Assembly: GCA_021787435.1 (NCBI GenBank)
Contig: JAJYLY010000021.1
Location: 1 to 33,727 of the forward strand
DNA length: 33,727 nucleotides
Direction: 5' to 3'
Source: Pseudomonadota bacterium
GTDB taxonomy: Bacteria; Pseudomonadota; Gammaproteobacteria; Burkholderiales; Gallionellaceae
Numbering within the stretch: the first letter of the stretch is position 1; each line of letters begins with the position of its first letter. Shown piece after piece: positions 1 through 8,000 of the stretch. The translations under genes and the position numbers were made by a program. The notes below the pieces were generated by a model. It made no database searches. It saw only the letters and a program-made list of their open reading frames with translations, and was not told the DNA's origin.

Positions 1-57
1 CTCAGCCTGTTTGAGAATGGCGATAATCTGGCTATCTGTAAAACGTGATTGCTTCAT
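1..57 (-). CDS. IS3-family transposase OrfA, N-terminal fragment (runs off the window)
   Basis: The reverse strand from 57 down reads MKQSRFTDSQIIAILKQAE and continues past the window edge. This is the characteristic N-terminus of IS3-family OrfA, the helix-turn-helix protein made before the frameshifted DDE transposase. An AGAGGAAG ribosome-binding site sits just upstream on the minus strand (about 64-71). Only 19 codons are visible, so intactness cannot be judged. It is too short for ORF callers but the match is distinctive. Confidence 0.8.
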   Translation of the reverse strand, partial: MKQSRFTDSQIIAILKQAE

Positions 58-125
58 GTAAAACTTCCTCTATTTCAAAGTGAGAAAATTCTACTTCTAA
101 CTGCAACTAATTTCAGGGGGGATTA
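1..125 (-). mobile_element. End of an IS3-family insertion sequence
   Basis: Upstream of the OrfA start lies a stretch ending near 110-127 that, read on the minus strand, contains a CCCCCC run followed by TGAAATTAGTTGCAG. A C-rich terminal repeat of this kind is common in the IS407 branch of IS3. The exact terminus is not determined because the other end is outside the window. The element borders an antitoxin pair that lacks a toxin gene. Confidence 0.5.
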
Positions 126-190
126 CCGGGGAGATAATGGAGTTTGTTCGCCACGAAAAGCGAGAGTAACTATTACCGGGGTGTTTGATT

Positions 191-412
191 ATGAAAACAG
201 AATATGATTTTTCAAAAATGAAATCCCGCAAAAATCCCTATGCGGCAAAGCTCAAAAAATCTGTTACGATGCGATTGAGCGAAGATGTGATTGGCTATTT
301 CAAACAAATGGCTGAAGAAAAAGGCATCCCGTATCAGAGCCTGATCAACCTTTACCTGCGGGACTGTGTATCAAGCCATAGAAAAATCGATATTTCCTGG
401 CACACAAAGTAA
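191..412 (+). CDS. CopG/BrnA-like antitoxin (ribbon-helix-helix)
   Basis: The 73-residue protein has a lysine-rich N-terminus (KMKSRKNPYAAKLKK), a β-strand-like VTMRLSEDVIGYF and the helix motif GIPYQSLINLYLRDC. This pattern is typical of CopG/BrnA-type antitoxins that bind operator DNA as dimers and neutralise a small toxin. ATG 191 is preferred over the upstream TTG (185) because GGGGTG at 179-184 can act as ribosome-binding site. Its TAA shares bases with the next ATG (TAATG, 410-414), implying translational coupling. No BrnT- or RelE-like toxin gene is visible on either side; upstream there is only an IS3 end. It could therefore be an orphan antitoxin left after IS-associated deletion. 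Family assignment is fairly secure; the partner is unknown. Confidence 0.7.
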   Translation: MKTEYDFSKMKSRKNPYAAKLKKSVTMRLSEDVIGYFKQMAEEKGIPYQSLINLYLRDCVSSHRKIDISWHTK

Positions 413-727
413 TGAAAAAACTTGATGTACTTGAGAAAGATATGTTGGCTGCCTATTAAGGGCGAGCTCAAGTCTACTTCTCTGTCAAAAGCAAAGTTGG
501 CAAAATTCAAGGCTGCTGCTACTGGCACTTTCCTCAAAGAAAAACGGGTGAATATCCGTCTTTCTACGCCTGATCTGATGAATATTCAAGCTAGGGCACT
601 TGAAGAGGGATTGCCATATCAAACATCGATCTCCAGCATTCTTCACAAGTTTGTCTCCGGGCGCCTTGTCGAGCACTCGTCCAGCCTAACTTCTCGCTCA
701 AGTAAGACTCTACGCAAACGCACGTAG
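412..727 (+). pseudogene. Second antitoxin-like gene, frameshifted near its 5' end
   Basis: From ATG 412 the frame reads MKKLDVLEKDMLAAY and hits TAA at 457-459. From about 460 the family's continuation (GELKS, then RVNIRLSTPDLMNIQARALEEGLPYQTSISSILHKF) is open in another frame to 727. Homologues as I recall them read AAY-(E/K)-(K/R)-GELKS without a break, so roughly two bases appear to be missing at 456-460. The C-terminal DNA-binding and dimerisation part is intact but has no good start codon; ATG 422 only yields an aberrant leader. It may be dead, or rescued by ribosomal slippage or a sequencing error. The TAATG overlap with the upstream gene shows the two were one operon. Confidence 0.6.
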
Positions 728-766
728 ATACAGCAAGGTATGACCGTATCTGCCGCACAAATAAAG

Positions 767-788
767 AGTGCGACCTTTCGGTCGCACT
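767..788 (-). terminator. Intrinsic terminator after 6S RNA
   Basis: A perfect 9-bp stem (AGTGCGACC / GGTCGCACT) closes a GAAA tetraloop on the minus strand and is followed there by CTTTATTTG. It lies just past the 3' end of the 6S RNA and ends the zapB–zapA–6S transcript. Being symmetric, it may also stop transcription from the antitoxin genes on the plus strand. Confidence 0.7.
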
Positions 789-796
789 AAGAATAA

Positions 797-975
797 AGCC
801 CCCCGCCTGTGCCGTTGACCCAGCATCTCGAACCTTGAGGTTCAAGATGGTCACTTCCCTGCCATATCAGGATCATCCGCAAAGGAACGTTCACAACAAC
901 GGCGTGTGGGTCGCGACCAGTAAAGTTACTTGGTTCAAAGAATATATGAGTCTGACGAACACCGCAGGGTGCAAC
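797..975 (-). ncRNA. ssrS: 6S RNA
   Basis: Read on the minus strand, the segment has the features of 6S RNA. It contains the conserved block CCTTGAACCTCAAGGTTC (848-831), which in 6S RNAs precedes the closing-stem strand, then a 3' strand GGCACAGGCGGGG (813-801) that pairs with a 5' strand CCCTGCGGTGT (969-959). A large internal bubble lies between. 6S RNA mimics an open promoter and sequesters σ70-RNA polymerase in stationary phase. Its position directly downstream of zapA is the classic proteobacterial arrangement. The exact ends are uncertain by several bases. Confidence 0.88.
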
Positions 976-999
976 TCGAATTGGGTGGGCATGCCTTAA

Positions 1000-1305
1000 T
1001 TAAAACAGGGTATCCTGTTCGGCGAGTGCCTGATCGATTGCCGTCTGCATGGAATTCATTCTACGCGCAAGATCGCCAAGGTCAACCCCTTTTCCAACTT
1101 TCATGGAAAGCAATTCGTGTGCGATGTTGAGCGCGGCCATGATCGCGATGCGCTCGACATTGGTGGTCTTGCCGGCATCGCGTATTTCGGTCATCTTGCG
1201 ATTGAGGTAGGCGACCGCATCCAGCAGACCCTGGCGCTCTTCTTCCGGACAGGCGATGCGTAGCTCGCGATCAAGTATCGTCACGTCCAGCGTGTTTTTG
1301 CTCAT
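1000..1305 (-). CDS. zapA: Cell division protein ZapA
   Basis: The 101-residue protein begins SKNTLDVTILDRELRIACPEEE, the N-terminal globular domain of ZapA with its DVTILDREYRI-type motif. It continues into a helical region (LLDAVAYLNRKMTEIRDAGKTTNVERIAIMAALNIAHELL), the coiled-coil tail. ZapA tetramers cross-link FtsZ protofilaments at the division ring. The start codon overlaps the stop of the upstream coiled-coil gene (ATGA, 1302-1305). A 6S RNA gene follows, as in many proteobacteria. Confidence 0.92.
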   Translation of the reverse strand: MSKNTLDVTILDRELRIACPEEERQGLLDAVAYLNRKMTEIRDAGKTTNVERIAIMAALNIAHELLSMKVGKGVDLGDLARRMNSMQTAIDQALAEQDTLF

Positions 1306-1502
1306 GATAGTTCTTCGGGTAAGGTGTGCAGCAGCTTTTCAAGGCGAGCTTTGGCGTCGTCTATCTTGTCGTTGCAAAGGCGGTTGTGGCTTAAGGCCTG
1401 CGCCAGCTCTTGGCGCAACTGGTGGTTTTCCCGGCGCAATTGGCCGCTGACTTGTATCAGCTGTACCAGCTTGCTCTCCAGTGCGTTCAATTCATTTTCC
1501 AT
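1302..1502 (-). CDS. ZapB-like coiled-coil protein (TIGR02449-type)
   Basis: The 66-residue protein starts MENELNALESKLVQLIQ and is one heptad-patterned coiled coil with alternating Leu, Glu and Arg (LRRENHQLRQELAQAL). Small coiled coils of this kind are routinely paired with zapA in betaproteobacteria and probably work with it at the Z-ring, by analogy to ZapB. ATG 1502 is chosen over the longer upstream frame because a σ70-type promoter sits at 1509-1538 and the upstream extension overlaps the cobalamin riboswitch antisense. It overlaps zapA by four bases. Confidence 0.82.
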   Translation of the reverse strand: MENELNALESKLVQLIQVSGQLRRENHQLRQELAQALSHNRLCNDKIDDAKARLEKLLHTLPEELS

Positions 1503-1508
1503 GACGGT

Positions 1509-1538
1509 AATATAGTTTGGAAAGTGCAGCAAAGTCAA
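1509..1538 (-). promoter_or_regulatory. σ70 promoter for zapB-like–zapA–ssrS
   Basis: On the minus strand TTGACT (1538-1533) and TATATT (1514-1509) are separated by 18 bases. The -10 box lies only a few bases before the ATG at 1502, so the message would have a very short or no leader. Confidence 0.55.
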
Positions 1539-1615
1539 ATGATAAGGCTGAGTTGTAGAGGTATTTTGTAAATCATGCTTTTGCGCGAGGTGCGAAGCGT
1601 GATAGAGTTCGCGCC

Positions 1616-1812
1616 GCTTTGAGGTGCTAAGACTGCAACGCAGTCGAGTTAAACGGGAAGCAGGTGCGTCGCGCTGGCGATTTTTCCAGTGTGGCAAAGC
1701 CTGAGCTGCCCCCGCAACGGTCGTCGAGTGTGGGTTTGCCAACATGCCACTGTGAGTAATCATGGGAAGGCGGCAAATCAAGACTCGTGAGCCCGGATAC
1801 CGGCCTGAAAGC
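1616..1812 (+). promoter_or_regulatory. Cobalamin (AdoCbl) riboswitch
   Basis: The region contains the cobalamin-aptamer landmarks in order: AAACGGGAAGCAGGTG near 1651-1666, GCCTGAGCTGCCCCCGCAAC near 1699-1718, CCACTG at 1747-1752, GGGAAGGCGG at 1764-1773, and the B12 box GAGCCCGGATACCGGCCTG at 1789-1807. It precedes btuB, the standard target. Binding of adenosylcobalamin is expected to lower expression of the btuB–btuM–cobO unit. Confidence 0.96.
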
Positions 1813-1820
1813 AAAAGTAC

Positions 1821-1942
1821 AGGAGATGCTGCGGGCGGCGCATCAATATCACTCCCCCTTTCGGGAGAAGGGTGGGAGCTTCTGCCTCGCTTGCTCCGCA
1901 GCATTTCCTGATTAATTGCATTCCAACGGGGACGCTTGGAAT
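1821..1942 (+). promoter_or_regulatory. Hairpins between riboswitch and btuB start (expression platform candidate)
   Basis: AGGAGATGCTGCGG (1821-1834) pairs with CCGCAGCATTTCCT (1896-1909) with one mismatch-type pair in 14, enclosing a smaller CTCCC/GGGAG hairpin. A second hairpin, ATTCCAA (1920-1926) with TTGGAAT (1936-1942), ends just before the btuB ribosome-binding site (AGGAAA, 1949-1954). There is no U-run, which suggests control of translation initiation rather than termination. This is inferred from pairing only. Confidence 0.5.
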
Positions 1943-1958
1943 TTACTCAGGAAAAATT

Positions 1959-3791
1959 ATGAAACGCAAAACCATCACCATAGCGCTTTTCGGCGCAATC
2001 TCATTTCCCTTCGCTTCTTTTGCAGATACGCCGGACATGGAGGAGATCGTCGTGACCGCCACGCGCATGCCGCAGGCGCTCGACAAGTCCATTGCGGACA
2101 CCACGGTGCTGACTGAACAGGACATAAAAAATTCCGGCGCGCCGGACGTGGAGACATTGCTGCGCTCTGTGACAGGGATCGAAATTGCGCAAACCGGCGG
2201 GCTGGGTTCGCAATCCAGCATCTTCATGCGCGGCACCAATTCCAACCAGGTGCTTGTGCTGCTGGACGGCGTGCGCATCGATTCGGCCACGACGGGTTCG
2301 ACTGCGCTCGAACATATCATGCTGGACGACATTGAGCGCATCGAAATCGTGCGCGGCAACGTCAGCAGCCTTTATGGGTCGGAAGCGATAGGCGGCGTGA
2401 TCCAGTTGTTCACCAAGCAGGGGCATGGCGCACCTTCCTTCAATGCCAGCGCAGGCGTTGGCAACGAGGGTACGCGCCACATGTCGGCTGGGTTTTCGGG
2501 CGCGGTGCAGGACACCTCGTTCAGCGTGAATGCGGCGCGCATCAAGACAGACGGCGTGTCCGCGATGAATCCACAGATCATGCCAAACGCGAACCCCAAC
2601 AACAATGGCTATGACAACACCACGTTGGATGCGCAAGTCAAGCATGTGATCAATGTGGACCATGCGCTGACGGCTTCCGTGTACAGCACACGTGGCAATA
2701 CCTCTTTCGACAACGCCTACGGTTTGCCGACCGACATCAACAACATGATCGAAAACATGGACAAGTACTCGTTGATGTCTGACGACCAGCTCAATTCCAT
2801 CTGGCATAGTCAGATGCGCATTGCACAGGGCGTAGACGACAGCCATACCTATACCAACGGTCTGCCTGTCTATCGCTTCGAGACGCGTAACAATCAGGCG
2901 GCATGGCAGAACAACTTCAAGATTACGGACAAGCAGCAGCTGAGTTTTTCAGTGGAAAATCTGAATCAGGCGGTGATCTCGGACACAGCCTATACGCAGA
3001 CCCGCCGAAACGTGAACAGTTTGCTGGGCGGCTATGTGGGCGAATATGGCGCCCAGCAGGTCCAGCTGAATCTGCGTCAGGACAGGTATTCTGATTTCGG
3101 CATCGCCAATACCGGCCTTCTGGGATACGGGTTTGCCTTCGCCCAAGGCTGGCGCGCGACAGCGAGCGTCAGCAACGCGTTCATGGCACCGACCTTTAAC
3201 GACCTGTTCTACCCGGGCTACTCCAACCCCAACCTGCTGCCTGAGCGCTCGGTGAACAGGGAGGCGGGATTGCATTATTCAGTTGATGGGCAGCGCGTGG
3301 ATGCAGTGTATTTCGACAACCGCATCCATGATCTGGTCGAGTATGACGCGATGACCTACATTCCATACAACGTGGGTCTGGCACAGATCAAGGGTCAGGA
3401 GCTGAGCTATGCGGGAGACTTCGGCAGCACGCATCTGAATGCCAGCGCGACCTTCCAGAATCCGGTGGATCAAACGACCGGGCTGCAGCTGATCAGGCGC
3501 GCCAGGTATTTCGGCAATGTCGGTATGTCGCATGACTTCGATGCGCTGAACCTGGGGGCGGAGGTGCGCTACAGCGGTGTGCGCCAGGATGTGAATTTCA
3601 ATACCTATCCGTCTTCCACGGTGAGCCTGTCCGCCTACCAGATATTGAACCTGACCGCGCGTTACCGGATAGACAAGCATTTGGATGCGCTAGGCAGCAT
3701 AGGCAATGTGTTCAACCGCAATTACTCCGAGGTATATGGTTATAATACACTGGGGCGCACGCTGTTCGTGGGCTTGAACTACCGGCAGTAA
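1959..3791 (+). CDS. btuB: TonB-dependent vitamin B12 outer-membrane receptor
   Basis: About 610 residues, normal for BtuB. The start at 1959 gives a signal peptide (MKRKTITIALFGAISFPFASFA), followed by the TonB-box region DMEEIVVTATR. The plug domain (roughly residues 35-150) includes LLRSVTGIEI, FMRGTNSNQVLVLLDGVRI and IERIEIVRGNVSSLYGSEAIGGVIQLFT; a 22-strand-type barrel follows to the C-terminus. It moves cobalamin across the outer membrane using TonB energy. The riboswitch upstream and btuM/cobO downstream support the B12 substrate over a siderophore. The protein ends GLNYRQ rather than on an aromatic residue, slightly atypical for an outer-membrane barrel. Confidence 0.95.
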   Translation: MKRKTITIALFGAISFPFASFADTPDMEEIVVTATRMPQALDKSIADTTVLTEQDIKNSGAPDVETLLRSVTGIEIAQTGGLGSQSSIFMRGTNSNQVLVLLDGVRIDSATTGSTALEHIMLDDIERIEIVRGNVSSLYGSEAIGGVIQLFTKQGHGAPSFNASAGVGNEGTRHMSAGFSGAVQDTSFSVNAARIKTDGVSAMNPQIMPNANPNNNGYDNTTLDAQVKHVINVDHALTASVYSTRGNTSFDNAYGLPTDINNMIENMDKYSLMSDDQLNSIWHSQMRIAQGVDDSHTYTNGLPVYRFETRNNQAAWQNNFKITDKQQLSFSVENLNQAVISDTAYTQTRRNVNSLLGGYVGEYGAQQVQLNLRQDRYSDFGIANTGLLGYGFAFAQGWRATASVSNAFMAPTFNDLFYPGYSNPNLLPERSVNREAGLHYSVDGQRVDAVYFDNRIHDLVEYDAMTYIPYNVGLAQIKGQELSYAGDFGSTHLNASATFQNPVDQTTGLQLIRRARYFGNVGMSHDFDALNLGAEVRYSGVRQDVNFNTYPSSTVSLSAYQILNLTARYRIDKHLDALGSIGNVFNRNYSEVYGYNTLGRTLFVGLNYRQ

Positions 3792-3802
3792 TTGCGATGT
3801 AG

Positions 3803-3827
3803 GCGCGCACCGTGATAAGGTGCGCGC
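3803..3827 (+). terminator. Strong GC hairpin between btuB and btuM
   Basis: GCGCGCACC (3803-3811) and GGTGCGCGC (3819-3827) form a perfect 9-bp stem with a 7-base loop. No U-run follows, so it may be a partial terminator or an mRNA-stability element that sets btuM/cobO levels below btuB. Confidence 0.45.
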
Positions 3828-3851
3828 GTAATCTATTCAGAATGGAATGAC

Positions 3852-4412
3852 ATGATGAACACGACAAGGTATAAATCCATAGCGCTCGGCGCAACCCTGG
3901 CGGCCTTGATGGCCGCGACGCGTATGCACCATTTTGGTAGCAGCCTGCATCTGCCAGACGCATCGCTTGCAGTGTTCCTGCTGGCAGGCTTTCTGGTATC
4001 AAGCCCGGTTTTTTTCGGCATCCTGCTCATTGAGGCGGGCCTGCTCGACTATGTCGCGGTTGCGCACATGGGCGTATCCGGTTACTGCGTGACGCCTGCC
4101 TACTGGTTCCTGATTCCGACCTATGCGGTGCTGTGGGTTGCGGGCCGCTATTGCCGGCAGATGCATCGCGGCAGCCTTGGGCTTTTTTCTGCGATCGCGT
4201 TTGCGGCAGTAAGCGCTGCCTTCTTCATATCCAATTTCACCTTCTATCTTTTTTCAGGCAATTACGGCGACATGAGCATCGCTACATATGCTTTGCGCGT
4301 TGCGCCTTATTTTCTTCCCTATGTTGCCAGCGCTGCGATCTATCTGGTCCCAGCCTTGCTGCTTTATGCCATGTTTGCCCTGAGGGGAAATCAGGCAAGG
4401 CATGCCGGATAA
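3852..4412 (+). CDS. btuM: BtuM, solitary ECF-type vitamin B12 transporter
   Basis: The 186-residue protein has about six hydrophobic segments and the BtuM landmarks: an N-terminal TRMHHFGSSLHLPDASLAVFLLAG block and a GVSGYCVTPAYWFLIPTYAVLW segment. The cysteine at residue 79 corresponds to the Cys described in Thiobacillus denitrificans BtuM (Cys80), which binds the cobalt of cobalamin and decyanates cyanocobalamin. BtuM is an S-component-like protein that acts without an ECF energising module and replaces BtuFCD. Placement after riboswitch-controlled btuB and before the adenosyltransferase fits precisely. Two ATGs (3852, 3855) are possible. The gene overlaps cobO by 11 bases. Confidence 0.85.
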   Translation: MMNTTRYKSIALGATLAALMAATRMHHFGSSLHLPDASLAVFLLAGFLVSSPVFFGILLIEAGLLDYVAVAHMGVSGYCVTPAYWFLIPTYAVLWVAGRYCRQMHRGSLGLFSAIAFAAVSAAFFISNFTFYLFSGNYGDMSIATYALRVAPYFLPYVASAAIYLVPALLLYAMFALRGNQARHAG

Positions 4413-4995
4413 CGGCCACAACCGTCGCATGGCGAGAAAGAAAGCCGTGGTGGACGCGGCGATTGCCAGGGCCGATCAGGACAAGGGGCTGCTGCTGGTG
4501 TTGACCGGCAACGGCAAGGGAAAATCGAGCTCCGCATTCGGTATGGTTGCGCGCAGTCTGGGTTATGGTTACAAGGTGGGTGTTGCGCAATTCTTGAAGA
4601 GCAGGCGCGACACGGGTGAGGAAAAATTCCTGGGCAATCAGCCGAATGTTGAGTGGCATGTACTGGGGGACGGGTTTACCTGGGATACCCAGGACAGGGA
4701 TGCGGACATCGCAACGGCAAAGCGCGGATGGGAAGTCGCAAAACAGATGCTCAAGGATGACTCGCTGCATCTGGTGGTGCTGGACGAGCTCACCTATCTC
4801 TTGAATTACGGCTATCTGGATAAGGTGCAGGTATGTAGCGATCTGGCATCGCGCCCCGCTGCGCAGCATGTGGTGATCACGGGGAGGGCAGCGCCGCAAT
4901 GCCTGCTCGACATGGCGGACACGGTGAGCGAGATACGCGATGTCAAACACGCCTTTCGTTCCGGCATACGCGCGCAGCCCGGCATAGACCTTTAA
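4402..4995 (+). CDS. cobO: Corrinoid adenosyltransferase (CobA/CobO/BtuR family)
   Basis: The 197-residue protein carries a P-loop GNGKGKSSSAFG (residues 36-47), the downstream VGVAQFLK segment, a Walker-B-like LHLVVLDELTYLLNYGYL and VITGRAAPQCLLDMADTVSEI near the C-terminus, ending in a KHAFRSGIRAQPGIDL tail. All are hallmarks of the CobA/BtuR family. The enzyme transfers the adenosyl group of ATP to cob(I)alamin or cobinamide. As the last gene of the riboswitch unit, it converts imported corrinoid into the coenzyme that the riboswitch senses, closing a feedback loop. The first ATG overlaps the btuM stop, implying coupled translation. Confidence 0.95.
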   Translation: MPDNGHNRRMARKKAVVDAAIARADQDKGLLLVLTGNGKGKSSSAFGMVARSLGYGYKVGVAQFLKSRRDTGEEKFLGNQPNVEWHVLGDGFTWDTQDRDADIATAKRGWEVAKQMLKDDSLHLVVLDELTYLLNYGYLDKVQVCSDLASRPAAQHVVITGRAAPQCLLDMADTVSEIRDVKHAFRSGIRAQPGIDL

Positions 4996-5011
4996 GTGCG
5001 ATCAGAAAGCC

Positions 5012-5028
5012 GCCGGTCTGCCACCGGC
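5012..5028. terminator. Small hairpin between convergent cobO and rhodanese genes
   Basis: GCCGGT and ACCGGC flank a five-base loop. Read on the minus strand it is followed by GGCTTTCT, so it could end the rhodanese transcript or act weakly both ways. Its sequence recurs at 19283-19300. Confidence 0.4.
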
Positions 5029-5033
5029 AATAC

Positions 5034-5369
5034 TTAGGCTGGTTGATGAGCGGATAAGCCGTTCTGCATCCAGCCTATCATCCCGCCCTTCAGGTTGTAT
5101 ACATTCGAGAAACCCTGCTGCTGTAGGAACATGCACGCCTGTGCCGAACGCGCGCCGCTTCTGCAGATGATGACCAGCTTCTCGTCGCTTGAGAGTTCGT
5201 GGATTCTGGCGGGCAGCGTGTGCAGCGGCAAGGGTTCAGCGCCTGGCACGGTGCCCGTGGCGATTTCCTGCATCTGGCGCACATCGATCACGCGCAGCTT
5301 GTGATCCTCGTCGTTCACCCATTGCGCGAGTTCGGGTGCGTCGATTTCCCTGATGTTGTTTGCGAACAT
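5034..5369 (-). CDS. Single-domain rhodanese-like sulfurtransferase
   Basis: The 111-residue protein has one rhodanese domain: LRVIDVRQMQEIATGTVPGAEPLPL, then the active-site loop CRSGARS with the catalytic cysteine at residue 69, and NVYNLKGGMIGW. Such GlpE/PspE-size proteins move sulfane sulfur from thiosulfate or persulfides to thiol acceptors. The six-residue loop fits sulfur rather than arsenate or phosphate chemistry. No signal peptide is seen, so it is cytosolic. A palindrome at 5399-5420 may be its operator. The physiological acceptor cannot be read from the sequence. Confidence 0.9.
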   Translation of the reverse strand: MFANNIREIDAPELAQWVNDEDHKLRVIDVRQMQEIATGTVPGAEPLPLHTLPARIHELSSDEKLVIICRSGARSAQACMFLQQQGFSNVYNLKGGMIGWMQNGLSAHQPA

Positions 5370-5398
5370 TGTTGCGGCTCCATATTCATCGAATTTTT

Positions 5399-5420
5399 AA
5401 TATTAGCATAGACTAATATT
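5399..5420. promoter_or_regulatory. Palindromic operator candidate upstream of the rhodanese gene
   Basis: AATATTAG-CATAGA-CTAATATT is a perfect 8-bp inverted repeat starting 30 bases before the rhodanese ATG and 74 bases before msbA. AT-rich dyads in this position are typical sites for small helix-turn-helix repressors of the ArsR group, some of which sense sulfide or persulfide. The regulator is not in the window. Confidence 0.5.
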
Positions 5421-5493
5421 TTGGCAAGCAGTTCAACCGCAGTCGTCCGCGAAGACTGCTGGGCAGGGTGTTTTTCTGCTAAAGTGCGCGCCT

Positions 5494-7250
<1,757 letters not shown>

Positions 7251-7254
<4 letters not shown>

Positions 7255-7279
7255 CGTATCGGGGCGAATGGCCTAAATT
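7251..7279 (+). promoter_or_regulatory. σ70 promoter of the peroxiredoxin gene
   Basis: TTGACG (7251-7256) and TAAATT (7274-7279) are separated by 17 bases. The -35 box overlaps the msbA stop codon, so the peroxiredoxin gene can be expressed independently of msbA. An AGGAG ribosome-binding site precedes ATG 7310. Confidence 0.65.
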
Positions 7280-7309
7280 GCGTCACCCAATTTTAATCAG
7301 GAGATCAAC

Positions 7310-7915
7310 ATGGCAGTTCTTGTAGGCAAACCGGCACCCGACTTCACCGCTGTTGCGGTGATGGGCAACAATGAAATGAACGAATCTTTCAATCTGAAAA
7401 AACACATCGCCGGCAAGGCCGCAGTGATTTTCTTCTACCCGCTGGACTTCACTTTTGTATGTCCTTCCGAGCTGATCGCGTTCGATCATCGCCTGAACGA
7501 ATTCAAGAGCCGCGGTGTGGAAGTCATCGGCGTGTCCATCGATTCCCAGTTCACGCATCTTGCGTGGAAGAACACCCCTGTGAACAACGGCGGCATCGGC
7601 CAGGTCGGTTATCCGCTGGTCGCCGACATCAAGCACGAAATCTGCAAGGCCTATGATGTGGAGCTGGAAGGTGCAGGCGTTGCGCTGCGCGGTTCATTCC
7701 TGATCGACAAGAATGGCGTGGTGCGCCACCAGGTGGTGAACGATTTGCCGCTGGGCCGCGATATCGACGAGATGCTGCGCATGGTCGACGCGCTGCAGTT
7801 CCATGAGGTGCACGGCGAAGTCTGCCCTGCAGGCTGGAACAAGGGCAAGGCTGGCATGAATGCATCGACTGCGGGTGTGGCCAAGTATCTGGCCGATCAC
7901 GCCAAGGAACTGTAA
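7310..7915 (+). CDS. Typical 2-Cys peroxiredoxin (AhpC/Prx1 type)
   Basis: The 201-residue protein has the peroxidatic motif FYPLDFTFVCPSE with Cys51, the conserved VIGVSIDSQFTHLAWKNTP block and the resolving cysteine at 172 in EVCPAGW. It reduces hydrogen peroxide, organic hydroperoxides or peroxynitrite at the expense of a thiol reductase. No AhpF or thioredoxin reductase gene is adjacent, so the electron donor is not given by context. Length and both cysteines are standard, and a strong terminator follows. Confidence 0.95.
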   Translation: MAVLVGKPAPDFTAVAVMGNNEMNESFNLKKHIAGKAAVIFFYPLDFTFVCPSELIAFDHRLNEFKSRGVEVIGVSIDSQFTHLAWKNTPVNNGGIGQVGYPLVADIKHEICKAYDVELEGAGVALRGSFLIDKNGVVRHQVVNDLPLGRDIDEMLRMVDALQFHEVHGEVCPAGWNKGKAGMNASTAGVAKYLADHAKEL

Positions 7916-7932
7916 GCGTCTGCCACGGACAG

Positions 7933-7957
7933 AAGGCCACCCTAGGGTGGCCTTTTT
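7933..7957 (+). terminator. Intrinsic terminator of the peroxiredoxin gene
   Basis: AAGGCCACCC and GGGTGGCCTT form a long perfect stem around TA (or a CTAG loop), followed directly by a run of five T (7953-7957). Confidence 0.92.
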
Positions 7958-8000
7958 GATTGCAGGACTGTTAAAATCCGATCCACCCAATTCCGTTTTA

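Noticed and set aside
137..169. Ten-codon frame before the first antitoxin gene, considered as a remnant toxin
   Set aside because: It is too short and does not match any toxin C-terminus I can recall.
592..594. Not a DNA position: EVL in place of EAL (residues 592-594 of the cyclase) taken as proof of a dead phosphodiesterase
   Set aside because: The metal-binding Glu of the motif and the other acidic motifs are present, so loss of activity cannot be concluded.
1004..1019. AACAGG-GTAT-CCTGTT dyad at the zapA stop codon, considered as terminator
   Set aside because: Only six base pairs and no proper U-run; the 6S RNA just downstream is better ended at 767-788.
1503..1904. N-terminal extension of the zapB-like gene
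   Set aside because: The extension runs antisense through the cobalamin riboswitch and has no family-like sequence. ATG 1502 follows a plausible promoter.
2001..2846. Long minus-strand open frame (281 codons) inside btuB
   Set aside because: It is antisense to a well-supported btuB, is rich in His/Arg/Ala as expected from shadow translation, and has no ribosome-binding site.
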